The position numbers and the translations under genes are program-made. Below are positions 1-6,070 of a DNA stretch of 11,862 nt, piece by piece. Under the pieces are notes generated by a model. It did no database searches and was not told where the DNA came from. It saw only the letters and a list, made by a program, of their open reading frames with translations. Numbering within the stretch: position 1 is the stretch's first letter; every line of letters starts with the position of its first letter. This DNA is from Firmicutes bacterium UBA4845 (lineage in GTDB: Bacteria; Bacillota; Clostridia; Tissierellales; Sedimentibacteraceae): NCBI GenBank assembly GCA_002399975.1, contig DHER01000151.1, forward strand, positions 1-11,862, written 5' to 3'.

Positions 1-7
1 TAAGTTT

Positions 8-1060
8 TTACACCCTAATCATTGTATCAATGAAATTTTTTATTTGATTTAAATTTTTAGACGATGAGACTATTATATGTAGTTTCTTGCTTAAGTTATT
101 TTCAAGTAATATATCAGTTATTAAAAGGGCTAAACTATTTAGAATATGTATATCTCCTGCCGATAAGTAGTACATTACTGTAGCTGCATAATCTGGGACA
201 AATGCTTTGTTGATTTTATTGTTAATATTAGTGCTTTTACGGATTAAATAGGGGCTTTTGATTATTATATCGCTACAAATATATCGTTTTATATCAATAT
301 TATATTTTGTGTTATAAAAGGTATTCTTACAATGATAAACTATGCTCGCATGATTATTATCATATTTATCTAATATATTAATAAATTCCTTTTTCATATA
401 TTTAAAAATCTGCTTTAATGTACTACGATTTGGTATTGGGAGCCCGTAGAATTTAAATATGTTTTTGGGAAAATCCCCATAAACTAACAATAATGAAGGT
501 AGGTTATCATTAAGAATACTCATTCCATAATTTTTATACCATAAATTGTTATCATAAAACATAAAAAAATTTTTTGGGAAGGTTAATAGATCAAGTCTGC
601 AGGAAGGTTGATATTTAAATATATAATCATCAATAATAGATGAATAGTTTTTATGAGTTTTTGGAAAATGAATTAATAAATCGTATAAGGCGTTTATTAA
701 TTCAAACTCTATTTTATAGTCAACTGTATGGGGTAAATCCAGCATTAAAAATCCCTTTACTGTATCTGAAATAAAATCTACCTTATTATTATTCTGAAAA
801 TACAGGCCTCTTTCTACAATACGAAAGTAATTTTGAGGATAATCAAAAATAGTAGGCAAATTAATATTATTATTTGAGTAATATTTATTTTTTATATTGT
901 TATATGTTTCATTCAACTGAAAAAGTAATGCTTCTTTTCTAGCATCGGATATACCTTTATTCATGACTCGTTGCACTGTTTTTATATATTCACGAGTACT
1001 GTCCAATTTCTTCTCTATTGGCATTTCTTCTAATTTTCTAAAAATACTTTCGTCTTCCAT
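8..1060 (-). CDS. Hypothetical protein, very AT-rich, 350 aa
   Basis: I do not recognise this protein. It starts at ATG 1060-1058 behind a GGAAGGGG ribosome binding site about 12 bases upstream, which supports the start. It is rich in Asn, Ile, Lys and Tyr, has no signal peptide or obvious membrane segment, and looks cytosolic. The first 70 residues are charged and probably helical. A possible hint lies at the C-terminus: a Y-L-S-A-G-D stretch, then a hydrophobic helix, then a strand-loop-helix segment beginning LHIIVSSSKN. This loosely recalls the region before the Walker A loop of phage/plasmid primase-helicases, but the glycines and lysine of a P-loop are missing, so it gives no functional call. 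It is the only long minus-strand gene, and its base composition is more AT-rich than the rest, which fits separate acquisition. Confidence 0.75.
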   Translation of the reverse strand: MEDESIFRKLEEMPIEKKLDSTREYIKTVQRVMNKGISDARKEALLFQLNETYNNIKNKYYSNNNINLPTIFDYPQNYFRIVERGLYFQNNNKVDFISDTVKGFLMLDLPHTVDYKIEFELINALYDLLIHFPKTHKNYSSIIDDYIFKYQPSCRLDLLTFPKNFFMFYDNNLWYKNYGMSILNDNLPSLLLVYGDFPKNIFKFYGLPIPNRSTLKQIFKYMKKEFINILDKYDNNHASIVYHCKNTFYNTKYNIDIKRYICSDIIIKSPYLIRKSTNINNKINKAFVPDYAATVMYYLSAGDIHILNSLALLITDILLENNLSKKLHIIVSSSKNLNQIKNFIDTMIRV

Positions 1061-1100
1061 CTTTGGTAAAATCCCCTTCCACAGCCCTATATAAAAATAA

Positions 1101-1116
1101 ATGTAAAGTTTTACAT
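1101..1116. promoter_or_regulatory. Perfect 7-bp inverted repeat upstream of the minus-strand gene
   Basis: ATGTAAA, two bases, TTTACAT. It lies about 40 bases upstream of the ATG at 1060 and just upstream of a TATATA (1093-1088 on the minus strand) that could serve as a -10 box. No well-spaced -35 box is convincing. The position suits an operator for the minus-strand gene; this is inference from symmetry and location only. Confidence 0.35.
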
Positions 1117-1208
1117 GTGTACCAACTATAAAAATGTACCAGAAAATTCATATATATATTTAAACATATATTGAGAAAAAAGTCATTAAAATTGTGAATA
1201 AAATCTAT

Positions 1209-1488
1209 TTGAATATTCCGACGCTCAAAACCACCCGGTCTGGATGATTAACTTCAAACATTCCGAGCCGAGGTTCCAACGGTTCCAATAGGAACTTGTT
1301 ATACATCTCTTGAAGCAGAAAAGCGTTTTTATGACGGATATGGATAATCGCCGATAAGTTCTTTGCTTCTGTTTCCATAAGGTTAATCGAGAGTCTTTCA
1401 ATTTCAAAAAGAGATTTTTTGGACTTACGTCTGGTATTGGATACTGAATGGGCTGTTTTCTAGCACTATCCATACTATTGGCAATACG
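1209..1488 (-). pseudogene. Decayed C-terminal fragment of an unidentified protein
   Basis: Read on the minus strand, a protein-like stretch runs from about 1488 through IANSMDSARKQPIQYPIPDV to a run of six A's near 1426. From there the sensible reading continues in another frame: SLFEIERLSINLMETEAKN, later IIHIRHKNAFLLQEM, ending near VVLSVGIFK at a TAG at 1211-1209. Restoring one base in the A run would join the two parts. I do not recognise the family. There is no good start or ribosome binding site at the upstream end, so this is a remnant. It may be a tail left by an earlier rearrangement next to the mobilizable element. Confidence 0.45.
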
Positions 1489-1492
1489 GGTC

Positions 1493-1618
1493 TGACTGAC
1501 TGGTTTATTAGAAACTTTCGATATCAGAAATTACCCTAAAATTATTGAAACAGATAGCGGTAACAGTTGGAATGAACGTCCTGCTTTGATGGAAAAGCTT
1601 GTTCAGAGATATCTATGA
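1493..1618 (+). pseudogene. Plus-strand C-terminal remnant, about 40 residues
   Basis: One frame is open from just after a TGA at about 1490 to a TGA at 1616-1618, reading LTGLLETFDIRNYPKIIE and then TDSGNSWNERPALMEKLVQ, ending RYL. The composition is protein-like and less AT-biased than the surrounding DNA, but there is no start codon or ribosome binding site, so it looks like the last 40 residues of a truncated gene. The family is not recognised. It stops where the AT-rich leader of the mobilizable element begins, so it may mark the left flank or insertion point of that element. Confidence 0.35.
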
Positions 1619-1760
1619 AATTTAAAATATATTATACAATTAACACATAGGTAATTGATGCAATGTATAGATAACAAACAATAAATAAAAAAAAATATGT
1701 ATGCGGAAAAAAGATCAAAAATAACAGGTAATAAAATACAACGTTACTAACAAGAAAGTA

Positions 1761-1794
1761 AGAATAGGAAATATGTTATCACAATCCCTATTCT
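1761..1794. other. Candidate oriT-associated inverted repeat upstream of mobilization genes
   Basis: AGAATAGG (1761-1768) and CCTATTCT (1787-1794) form a perfect 8-bp inverted repeat around an 18-base spacer. A smaller TTACT/AGTAA pair lies immediately upstream (1744-1760). Relaxase origins are usually found beside the accessory and relaxase genes and contain such inverted repeats, so the 1620-1842 leader is the best place for this element's oriT. No known nic consensus was recognised. The same symmetry could instead be an operator for the ribbon-helix-helix protein encoded just downstream. Confidence 0.35.
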
Positions 1795-1842
1795 AGCTAA
1801 ATGGTGTAAGAATATGTATCAATTATGTGGAGGAGGAAGAAT

Positions 1843-2151
1843 ATGGATAATAAAAAAGTATTAAATGAAAAAGAGAAAAAAGTTGATAAAATTGGGATTC
1901 GCTTAACACCAGAAGAAAAGCAAAAAATAAAAGAACTGGCTGAGAGCCACCATATTTCAATTTCAAAACTCGTAGTTGATGTAGTTATTAATAAGGTTGA
2001 TTTACACAATGAAAAAGCTTGTGATATTGCTCAAATGCTTTGCAAACTTGCCTATGAAGTTGAGTATATTAAAGGCCATTATGCAGACAGTAAAGAGGAT
2101 CTAGGGAAAATTCAAAGGAAGTGTATAGAACTATGGCAATTTTTAAGATGA
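1843..2151 (+). CDS. MobC-like ribbon-helix-helix accessory mobilization protein
   Basis: A 102-residue protein whose segment around residues 16-50 (KIGIRLTPEEKQKIKELAES followed by ISISKLV) has the strand-helix-helix pattern of ribbon-helix-helix DNA-binding domains found in relaxosome accessory (MobC-type) proteins. Such proteins bind oriT and help the relaxase to nick it, and often repress their own operon. The charged C-terminal half is helical and may contact the relaxase. I chose ATG 1843 because AGGAGG lies about six bases upstream; an in-frame ATG at 1825 would sit before that site. The gene overlaps the relaxase gene by 19 bases, so the two are probably co-translated. The family call rests on the motif and on the adjacent relaxase. 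Confidence 0.8.
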   Translation: MDNKKVLNEKEKKVDKIGIRLTPEEKQKIKELAESHHISISKLVVDVVINKVDLHNEKACDIAQMLCKLAYEVEYIKGHYADSKEDLGKIQRKCIELWQFLR

Positions 2152-2651
2152 TAAATAAGGAATATAAAAATAAAGAGAGTGTTGAAAGTGTTTTGAATTA
2201 TATTTGCGCCCCAGAAAAGACTCCATCAAAGCTGATTGGAGGATTGGCGGTTTTTGTAACTACAACAGAAGAATTAATTATGCAATTTAAAGCAGTTAAA
2301 GAATTATACCATAAAACTGATGGAAAGCAGATGATGCATTTCATAGTGTCATTTAGCGAATATCAAAATCTGCACCCATATCATATTTTCGCAATGGGAC
2401 AGCTGATAGCTGCATACTATGCTGAAGAATATCAAATCGTTTATGCGCTGCATGAAGATACAGTCAATCCTCATTTACACTTTGCAATGAATACGGTGAG
2501 TTTTATAGATGGAAAGAAATTCAATCGAGGAATTAGCGACTTTTATCAGTTCCAAGAGCATGTAAAAATGGTTACAAATTTACCTCATCTAACGGCACAT
2601 GTAATGGATGAGGATTGTGAAATAAACGAATTAGATAATGATATATTATAA
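2133..2651 (+). CDS. Short MOBP-type relaxase (mobilization nuclease)
   Basis: This is a 172-residue relaxase-domain protein. Relaxases nick one strand at oriT through a tyrosine and stay attached to the 5' end while it is transferred. The metal-binding histidine motif is clear: HEDTVNPHLHF at residues 107-117, with H107, H114 and H116. Y23 in LNYI is the likely nucleophile, and H69 in MMHFIVSF lies in a further conserved strand. The N-terminus MAIFKMINKEY is typical of this small family in Firmicutes. Typical MOBP relaxases run to 300 residues or more; this one is only the catalytic fold and lacks a C-terminal extension, yet the frame is intact. ATG 2133 is preferred over GTG 2121 because AAAGGAAG at 2114-2121 can serve ATG 2133. 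Confidence 0.85.
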   Translation: MAIFKMINKEYKNKESVESVLNYICAPEKTPSKLIGGLAVFVTTTEELIMQFKAVKELYHKTDGKQMMHFIVSFSEYQNLHPYHIFAMGQLIAAYYAEEYQIVYALHEDTVNPHLHFAMNTVSFIDGKKFNRGISDFYQFQEHVKMVTNLPHLTAHVMDEDCEINELDNDIL

Positions 2652-2678
2652 AAGTGAATGTTTATGGAGGTAGAGTTT

Positions 2679-2897
2679 ATGCAAGCTCAAATTACTACAA
2701 ATTCAAATATAAAAGAAAAGGCATGTCAAGGTGATTGTAAAAAACTCACATACACAATTCAAGAAGTAGCACAAGTCCTTAATATTAGCGTTGCGCATGC
2801 CTACAAACTGGCAAATCAAAATGCTTTTCCGACAATACGATTAGGGAAAAGGATTTTAGTAAGCGTGAAAAAATTAGAGGAATTTGTAAACAAGTAA
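2679..2897 (+). CDS. xis: Excisionase-family helix-turn-helix protein
   Basis: A 72-residue DNA-binding protein of the excisionase / MerR-like winged-helix type: YTIQEVAQVLNISVAHAYKL (about residues 25-44) is the helix-turn-helix, followed by the FPTIRLGKRILVSVKKLEEF wing and last helix. Proteins of this type bend att DNA and steer the neighbouring tyrosine integrase toward excision; some also regulate transcription. The start at 2679 is set by TGGAGGT 2665-2671; an in-frame ATG at 2658 lies before that site. It sits 27 bases after the relaxase gene and directly before a terminator and the integrase gene, the usual arrangement in small integrative elements. The symbol follows this context, not a database match. 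Confidence 0.85.
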   Translation: MQAQITTNSNIKEKACQGDCKKLTYTIQEVAQVLNISVAHAYKLANQNAFPTIRLGKRILVSVKKLEEFVNK

Positions 2898-2909
2898 ATA
2901 AAAATGAAG

Positions 2910-2935
2910 AGGTGGCCTTATAGGCTGCCTTTTTT
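2910..2935 (+). terminator. Terminator/attenuator between xis and int
   Basis: AGGTGGCC (2910-2917) pairs with GGCTGCCT (2923-2930) through eight pairs, two of them G-U, around a five-base loop, followed by six T's. It sits 13 bases after the xis stop and 18 bases before the int start, so it could limit read-through from the mobilization operon into int and keep integrase expression low. Confidence 0.7.
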
Positions 2936-2952
2936 ATTGAGGAGGAAAAAGT

Positions 2953-4200
2953 ATGGCTCGACGTGGTAATGGTGAAGGAAGTATCTATAAAGATCAAAAA
3001 AGGAATCGTTGGATTGCTCAATACACAATTCAGCAGTCAGACGGTAAATCCAAGAGAAAAACGATATATGGCGCAACAAGAGCGGAGGTTCGTGATAAGC
3101 TGACTAAAATTTTGAATGATATAAATAGAAATGGTTTAGTTGATGATAATAAAATCACTTTAGAAGAATGGATAATTATTTGGCTTGAGGAATATAAGAG
3201 GCTCGCCTTAAAAAGAACATCAATTGATAATTATTATCGGTATTTTAATACCCATATTAAAAATTCTAGTCTTGGAAAAACACCATTGAAAAAAGTTAAC
3301 GCAGCTCAATTGCAAAGGTATATTAATGAAAAGTCTCAAAATGGCAGAGCAGATGGAACCGGCGGCTTAAGCAGGAACTCTGTAAAGCATATTTTCAATG
3401 TAATATATGGTGCAATGGAGCAGGCAATAAAGAATAATATGATAAAAGCATATAATCCATGTAAGGCAGTTACACTACCAAAGCGTGATAAACGAGAAAT
3501 TTTATACTTTACGCCTGAGCAGGCAAATCAGTTTCTGGAATCAGTTAAGGAAAGTAAATATTATCCTTTATATGCACTCGAATTAGTAACTGGATTAAGG
3601 CTTGGAGAAATTATAGCTCTTCGTTGGGAAAATGTCAATTTAGAGGAAAAACAGATAAAGGTTAAATTGAATGCTGCTATTGTAAGCAAGGAAGAACAGC
3701 CAGATGAGGGGGTGATACATAGTGAGGTTATTCTTCAATCACCTAAAACGTTAAAGTCAGTAAGGACGCTATATATCGAAGAACCAATCATAACAATGCT
3801 TCGCGATTTAAGAAAGAAGCAAATAATGCTTAATATGGAGCTTGGTGATAGTTACATAGACAGTGGATTTGTATTTACTAATGATTATGGAAAGATGATG
3901 CATCCACGCTCAGTGCAAGATCATTTTAAGCGATCCGTAAAAAAAGCAGGATTGCCAAATCTTCACTTTCATTGCCTTAGACATACAGCGGCTACTATAA
4001 TGCTCTATAATGGTGTAGATATTAAAACTGTTCAGGAAGTATTGGGACATGAAGAAATACAAACTACGCTTGATATTTATGCACATGTAATGGAAAGTAC
4101 AAAACAGGAAGCGCAGAAAACATTATATAGTGCAATTTCAGTTAGAGATAATTCTGATCTTATAGTAAATAATACTGGGTTAAATAATAATAAAAATTAG
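2953..4200 (+). CDS. int: Tyrosine recombinase / integrase
   Basis: A complete 415-residue tyrosine integrase that would catalyse integration and, with the excisionase, excision of the element. The N-terminal part (GEGSIYKDQKRNRWIAQYTI, residues 7-26) is the AP2-like arm-binding domain; residues about 68-165 form the SAM-like core-binding domain; the catalytic domain follows. All expected catalytic residues are visible: R216 in TGLRLGEI, K265 in SPKTLKS, H340 and R343 in HCLRH, H366 in LGHEEIQTT and nucleophile Y376 in LDIYAHV. The start ATG 2953 follows AGGAGG by about seven bases. Length and domain order match Tn916-type integrases of Firmicutes. The Asn-rich C-terminal tail (about 399-415) is likely flexible. 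The integration target cannot be read from the protein. Confidence 0.95.
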   Translation: MARRGNGEGSIYKDQKRNRWIAQYTIQQSDGKSKRKTIYGATRAEVRDKLTKILNDINRNGLVDDNKITLEEWIIIWLEEYKRLALKRTSIDNYYRYFNTHIKNSSLGKTPLKKVNAAQLQRYINEKSQNGRADGTGGLSRNSVKHIFNVIYGAMEQAIKNNMIKAYNPCKAVTLPKRDKREILYFTPEQANQFLESVKESKYYPLYALELVTGLRLGEIIALRWENVNLEEKQIKVKLNAAIVSKEEQPDEGVIHSEVILQSPKTLKSVRTLYIEEPIITMLRDLRKKQIMLNMELGDSYIDSGFVFTNDYGKMMHPRSVQDHFKRSVKKAGLPNLHFHCLRHTAATIMLYNGVDIKTVQEVLGHEEIQTTLDIYAHVMESTKQEAQKTLYSAISVRDNSDLIVNNTGLNNNKN

Positions 4201-4219
4201 TCATAATCTCGGCGCTTTT

Positions 4220-4365
4220 TTGCAGAGATAAATTTCCGAAATTGCAGAAATACCATTTTCTCTAAAGTTGCAGAAAATTATTGGTGGCTACACCCCAAAA
4301 ACCGAGTAAAACCGTGGCACGAAATACATTCACAAGTGAATGTACTTCGCTTCACAGTTCTGCAA
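4220..4365. repeat. Candidate integrase arm sites: TTGCAGAA repeats
   Basis: TTGCAGAGA at 4220-4228 and TTGCAGAAA at 4242-4250 and 4268-4276 are three direct copies, spaced 22 and 26 bases apart. One inverted copy TTCTGCAA is at 4358-4365. Position just after int and spacing near two helical turns suit arm-type binding sites at the right end of the element. The core crossover site would then lie within or close to 4277-4357, but no matching left-end copy was found. Confidence 0.5.
4325..4344. repeat. Perfect 9-bp inverted repeat
   Basis: TACATTCAC and GTGAATGTA flank two A's. It lies between the direct and the inverted TTGCAGAA-type repeats. There is no T-run, so it is not a terminator; it could be a core-type integrase site or another protein-binding palindrome. 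Confidence 0.5.
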
Positions 4366-4450
4366 TAATAGGGAATTGCATCGTTCAATTAGCATCTCGG
4401 TAATGGAAGATAATAGAGCTTATTAGGATATAATGATATCACGTTGTAGC

Positions 4451-4470
4451 CAATGTTGATAACAACATTG
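4451..4470. repeat. Perfect 8-bp hairpin
   Basis: CAATGTTG and CAACATTG flank the loop ATAA. It is followed by CCCTGG and then four T's, which is too far for a typical intrinsic terminator. It is part of the inverted-repeat cluster in the non-coding region 4201-4615, which holds no credible gene. Confidence 0.45.
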
Positions 4471-4505
4471 CCCTGGTTTTAGCATGTTTAAGGCAGCATA
4501 TGTAA

Positions 4506-4530
4506 TGTAAATAGAGATTTACTATTTACA
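4506..4530. repeat. Perfect 9-bp inverted repeat upstream of radC
   Basis: TGTAAATAG (4506-4514) and CTATTTACA (4522-4530) flank a seven-base AGATTTA spacer. It ends about 85 bases before the radC start. It may be an operator or a structural element; no promoter with good spacing was found between it and the gene. Confidence 0.45.
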
Positions 4531-4615
4531 AGCAGCTATTGCTATTTGCTAAAGTCAAACCCTTTAAAGATATATTATACCTTTGAATTATTATTCAAAG
4601 GGAGGATATAAAGAT

Positions 4616-5137
4616 ATGATTAATAGTATTAAAGAATTAACAGAAAAACCTTATCCAAGAAAAAGAGTTAGCATTATCAAAACAACAATTATTAAAGAAA
4701 GAACTATGTTATATGGTGCAAGGCAGATTAATACGCCTGTCTTAGCCGCCGGCTTAGCCCGAGATCTATTTGCTAATGCTGATCGGGAGTTGCTAGTTGT
4801 AGCGTCACTCGATACAAAATGTAACCCATTATCTTTGGAAATAGCTGCAATAGGTAATATTAACACTTGCATTGTTTCACCCCGGGAAACATTTAAAAGT
4901 GCCATCTTGTCGAATGCTGTAAATATTATGATTTTTCATAATCATCCTAGCGGTGATTGCACTCCATCAAACGAAGATATCGCTGTCACTAAAAGGTTGA
5001 TTGAGGTAGGCGAATTGCTAGGTATCCCGTTGCTCGATCATATCATAATTGGTGGTGATAATTCCTATCTAAGTCTACGAGAAAACGGCATTGCTCTATT
5101 TCATGCAAGCTCACAGGTATATTTAAAAGAAGTATAG
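4616..5137 (+). CDS. radC: RadC-like JAB (JAMM) domain protein
   Basis: A 173-residue protein of the RadC family with a complete JAMM metalloprotease-type zinc motif: H108 and H110 in FHNHPSGD, S118 and D121 in TPSNED, followed by the family's LLGIPLLDHIIIGG block at 134-147 and LSLRENG near the end. Despite the name, RadC proteins have no proven role in DNA repair; standalone copies like this one are common cargo on plasmids and integrative elements. Chromosomal RadC is about 220 residues with an N-terminal helix-hairpin-helix region, which is absent here. ATG 4616 is chosen for the AAGGGAGG about 11 bases upstream; a TTG at 4583 would precede it. It is monocistronic, closed by a terminator, and a C-terminal fragment of a second copy lies at 9595-9723. 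Confidence 0.88.
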   Translation: MINSIKELTEKPYPRKRVSIIKTTIIKERTMLYGARQINTPVLAAGLARDLFANADRELLVVASLDTKCNPLSLEIAAIGNINTCIVSPRETFKSAILSNAVNIMIFHNHPSGDCTPSNEDIAVTKRLIEVGELLGIPLLDHIIIGGDNSYLSLRENGIALFHASSQVYLKEV

Positions 5138-5143
5138 ATTAGG

Positions 5144-5169
5144 CAATTCATTATGAATTGTCATTTTTT
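5144..5169 (+). terminator. Rho-independent terminator after radC
   Basis: CAATTCA (5144-5150) and TGAATTG (5154-5160) form a perfect 7-bp stem with a three-base loop, followed by TCATTTTTT. It ends the radC transcript six bases after the stop codon. Confidence 0.7.
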
Positions 5170-5208
5170 ATGCTGATTTTCAAGAGAAAAACGAAGCTTA
5201 ATTACCAT

Positions 5209-5238
5209 CGGAATTACCAATGAAATTGAAAATGGAAT
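5209..5238 (+). repeat. Leader block conserved upstream of both mor genes (copy 1)
   Basis: The segment beginning CGGAATTACCAATGAAAT recurs at 9798-9827, with 18 identical leading bases and near identity after that. A partial inner copy, AATTACCA, also occurs at 5200-5207. It sits between the radC terminator and the mor palindrome in both places. Function is unknown: it could be a regulator-binding site or simply DNA retained from the duplication. Confidence 0.6.
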
Positions 5239-5240
5239 CA

Positions 5241-5270
5241 TTTATAGTATTTATTGGCAATAAATACTAT
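5241..5270 (+). promoter_or_regulatory. 12-bp perfect palindrome overlapping a possible mor promoter
   Basis: ATAGTATTTATT (5244-5255) and AATAAATACTAT (5259-5270) flank GGC, a perfect 12-bp inverted repeat 17 bases before the mor start. A weak -35 (TTTATA 5241-5246) and a -10 (TACTAT 5265-5270) with an 18-base spacer would place the palindrome across the promoter. It is a good candidate operator, possibly for the encoded Mor-family protein itself, which belongs to a dimeric activator family. There is no T-run, so a terminator is unlikely. Confidence 0.55.
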
Positions 5271-5287
5271 TAGAAATAGGGTGGGTT

Positions 5288-5572
5288 ATGAATAATAAAA
5301 AAATATTAATAAGTGAAGGCTTTATGCCTATATATAAGGAATTTGCTGATATAATCGGGCCCGAAGCAACCTATGCTATTTATAAAAGTATGCGCGGTCA
5401 ACAGATCTCCTTTCCAAAGAGGCTTTATACAACAGATTTTATTTTAGATGAAATCCGTAAACATGGGGATGATGTTGATGTTCATAAAATTGCTCTTGAA
5501 TATGACTATACTGAACGATATTTAAGGCAGTTATTAAAGCAAAGAAAAATAAAAACTCATGCGAAAAGATAG
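5288..5572 (+). CDS. Mor-family transcription regulator (copy 1)
   Basis: A 94-residue protein resembling the Mor/C family of transcription activators, known from phage Mu middle-gene control. The N-terminal dimerisation part contains IIGPEATYAIYKSMRGQQ (about 22-40) and the FPKRLYT segment corresponding to the family's conserved strand (YIPK in Mu proteins). The C-terminal helix-turn-helix is around KIALEYDYTERYLRQLL. Mor-type proteins bind as dimers to inverted repeats near promoters, and a 12-bp palindrome lies directly upstream. The start ATG 5288 follows AGGGTGG. The gene is 11 bases ahead of a small membrane protein gene and probably shares its transcript. A paralogue at 9874 matches in roughly 49 of 85 aligned positions by hand. 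Confidence 0.75.
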   Translation: MNNKKILISEGFMPIYKEFADIIGPEATYAIYKSMRGQQISFPKRLYTTDFILDEIRKHGDDVDVHKIALEYDYTERYLRQLLKQRKIKTHAKR

Positions 5573-5583
5573 GGGGAAGTACA

Positions 5584-5763
5584 ATGGTGATTACTATAGT
5601 TTATTGGATATTAGGTTATCTAGCCTATGGTTACGTCAACAGGGACAAAATATATATATATAATAGAGAAGGTGATCTCTTCATTCATAAGTTAATTATG
5701 GGATTAATTCTGGGATGGTTTTATATACCTTGGGCTATATTAAAAATGATTTTCGGCAGATAG
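5584..5763 (+). CDS. Small membrane protein, 59 aa
   Basis: A 59-residue protein with two hydrophobic segments, about residues 2-17 (VITIVYWILGYLAYGY) and 38-56 (KLIMGLILGWFYIPWAILK), joined by a charged loop with NRDK and REGD. It is probably a two-helix membrane protein. The family is not recognised. A strong GGGGGAAG site ends a few bases before ATG 5584, and the gene starts 11 bases after the mor stop, so translation coupling is likely. It is real, since a broken relative in the same relative position follows the second mor gene (10242-10416), with the YVNRDKIY motif and the FYIPW motif both recognisable there. Confidence 0.7.
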   Translation: MVITIVYWILGYLAYGYVNRDKIYIYNREGDLFIHKLIMGLILGWFYIPWAILKMIFGR

Positions 5764-5851
5764 TGTAACCAGTTAAATAGCGGATATTATTATTTACAAA
5801 TATCATTTGCAGCGGCTGTAAATTTTACTGTCATCTAAAAGGGAGGTACAT

Positions 5852-6040
5852 ATGGTAGGAAAGACTTTAACTTCACGAGTTATTCTATTGATCATTGCAA
5901 TTGTACTGTTTATAGCATTCTGGAAGACCAAAATGTCAGAAGGAATGGCAGCATCTGCCATGCTCATTGTAATCAGAGTAATATTTCTTTTGGCTATGGT
6001 TATTGGAAATAAAAATAATAGTAACGATAATGATAAATAA
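5852..6040 (+). CDS. Small membrane protein, 62 aa
   Basis: A 62-residue protein with two predicted membrane helices, about residues 10-24 (VILLIIAIVLFIAFW) and 31-51 (MAASAMLIVIRVIFLLAMVIG), a short charged KTKMSEG turn and a hydrophilic Asn/Asp tail. There is no signal peptidase motif. The start is well supported by AAGGGAGGT about six bases before ATG 5852. I do not recognise the family. It lies in the same run as the mor and lipoprotein genes and may act with them at the membrane, which is inference from position only. No copy of it is seen in the second cassette. Confidence 0.65.
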   Translation: MVGKTLTSRVILLIIAIVLFIAFWKTKMSEGMAASAMLIVIRVIFLLAMVIGNKNNSNDNDK

Positions 6041-6070
6041 ATTATAATAATATTACAAGGGGATGATGGA

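Larger units (their letters stand above)
1620..4380 (+). mobile_element. Compact integrative mobilizable element (IME), approximate limits
   Basis: The interval holds, in order and on one strand, a ribbon-helix-helix accessory mobilization protein, a short MOBP-type relaxase, an excisionase-like protein and a tyrosine integrase, with candidate oriT symmetry upstream and candidate integrase arm repeats downstream. No coupling protein, type IV secretion gene or replication initiator is present, so it would rely on a helper conjugative element. The limits are estimates: the left one is set after the remnant ending at 1618, the right one after the last TTCTGCAA repeat. I found no pair of direct repeats that would define attL and attR. 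Confidence 0.7.

Noticed and set aside
1225..1473. 82-codon minus-strand open frame taken as a gene
   Set aside because: Only its first third reads like protein; the better reading shifts frame at the A run near 1426, and no ribosome binding site precedes the ATG. It was recorded as a remnant instead.
1797..2009. Minus-strand open frame over the MobC-like gene
   Set aside because: It is antisense to a well-supported gene with ribosome binding site and domain; its Ser/Phe-rich composition is typical of a shadow frame.
2785..3021. Minus-strand frame spanning the xis-int junction
   Set aside because: It covers the terminator and parts of two real genes and has no family features.
4220..4530. 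CRISPR array
   Set aside because: The repeats are 8-9 bases, irregularly spaced, and mixed in orientation, without uniform spacers.
4651..4905. Minus-strand frame inside radC
   Set aside because: It is antisense to a complete JAMM-motif protein and has no upstream signals.
5852..6040. Second small membrane gene considered as a toxin of a type I toxin-antitoxin pair
   Set aside because: It is 62 residues with two helices and lies in an operon-like run; no antisense RNA promoter or tandem repeat was seen to support a toxin pair.
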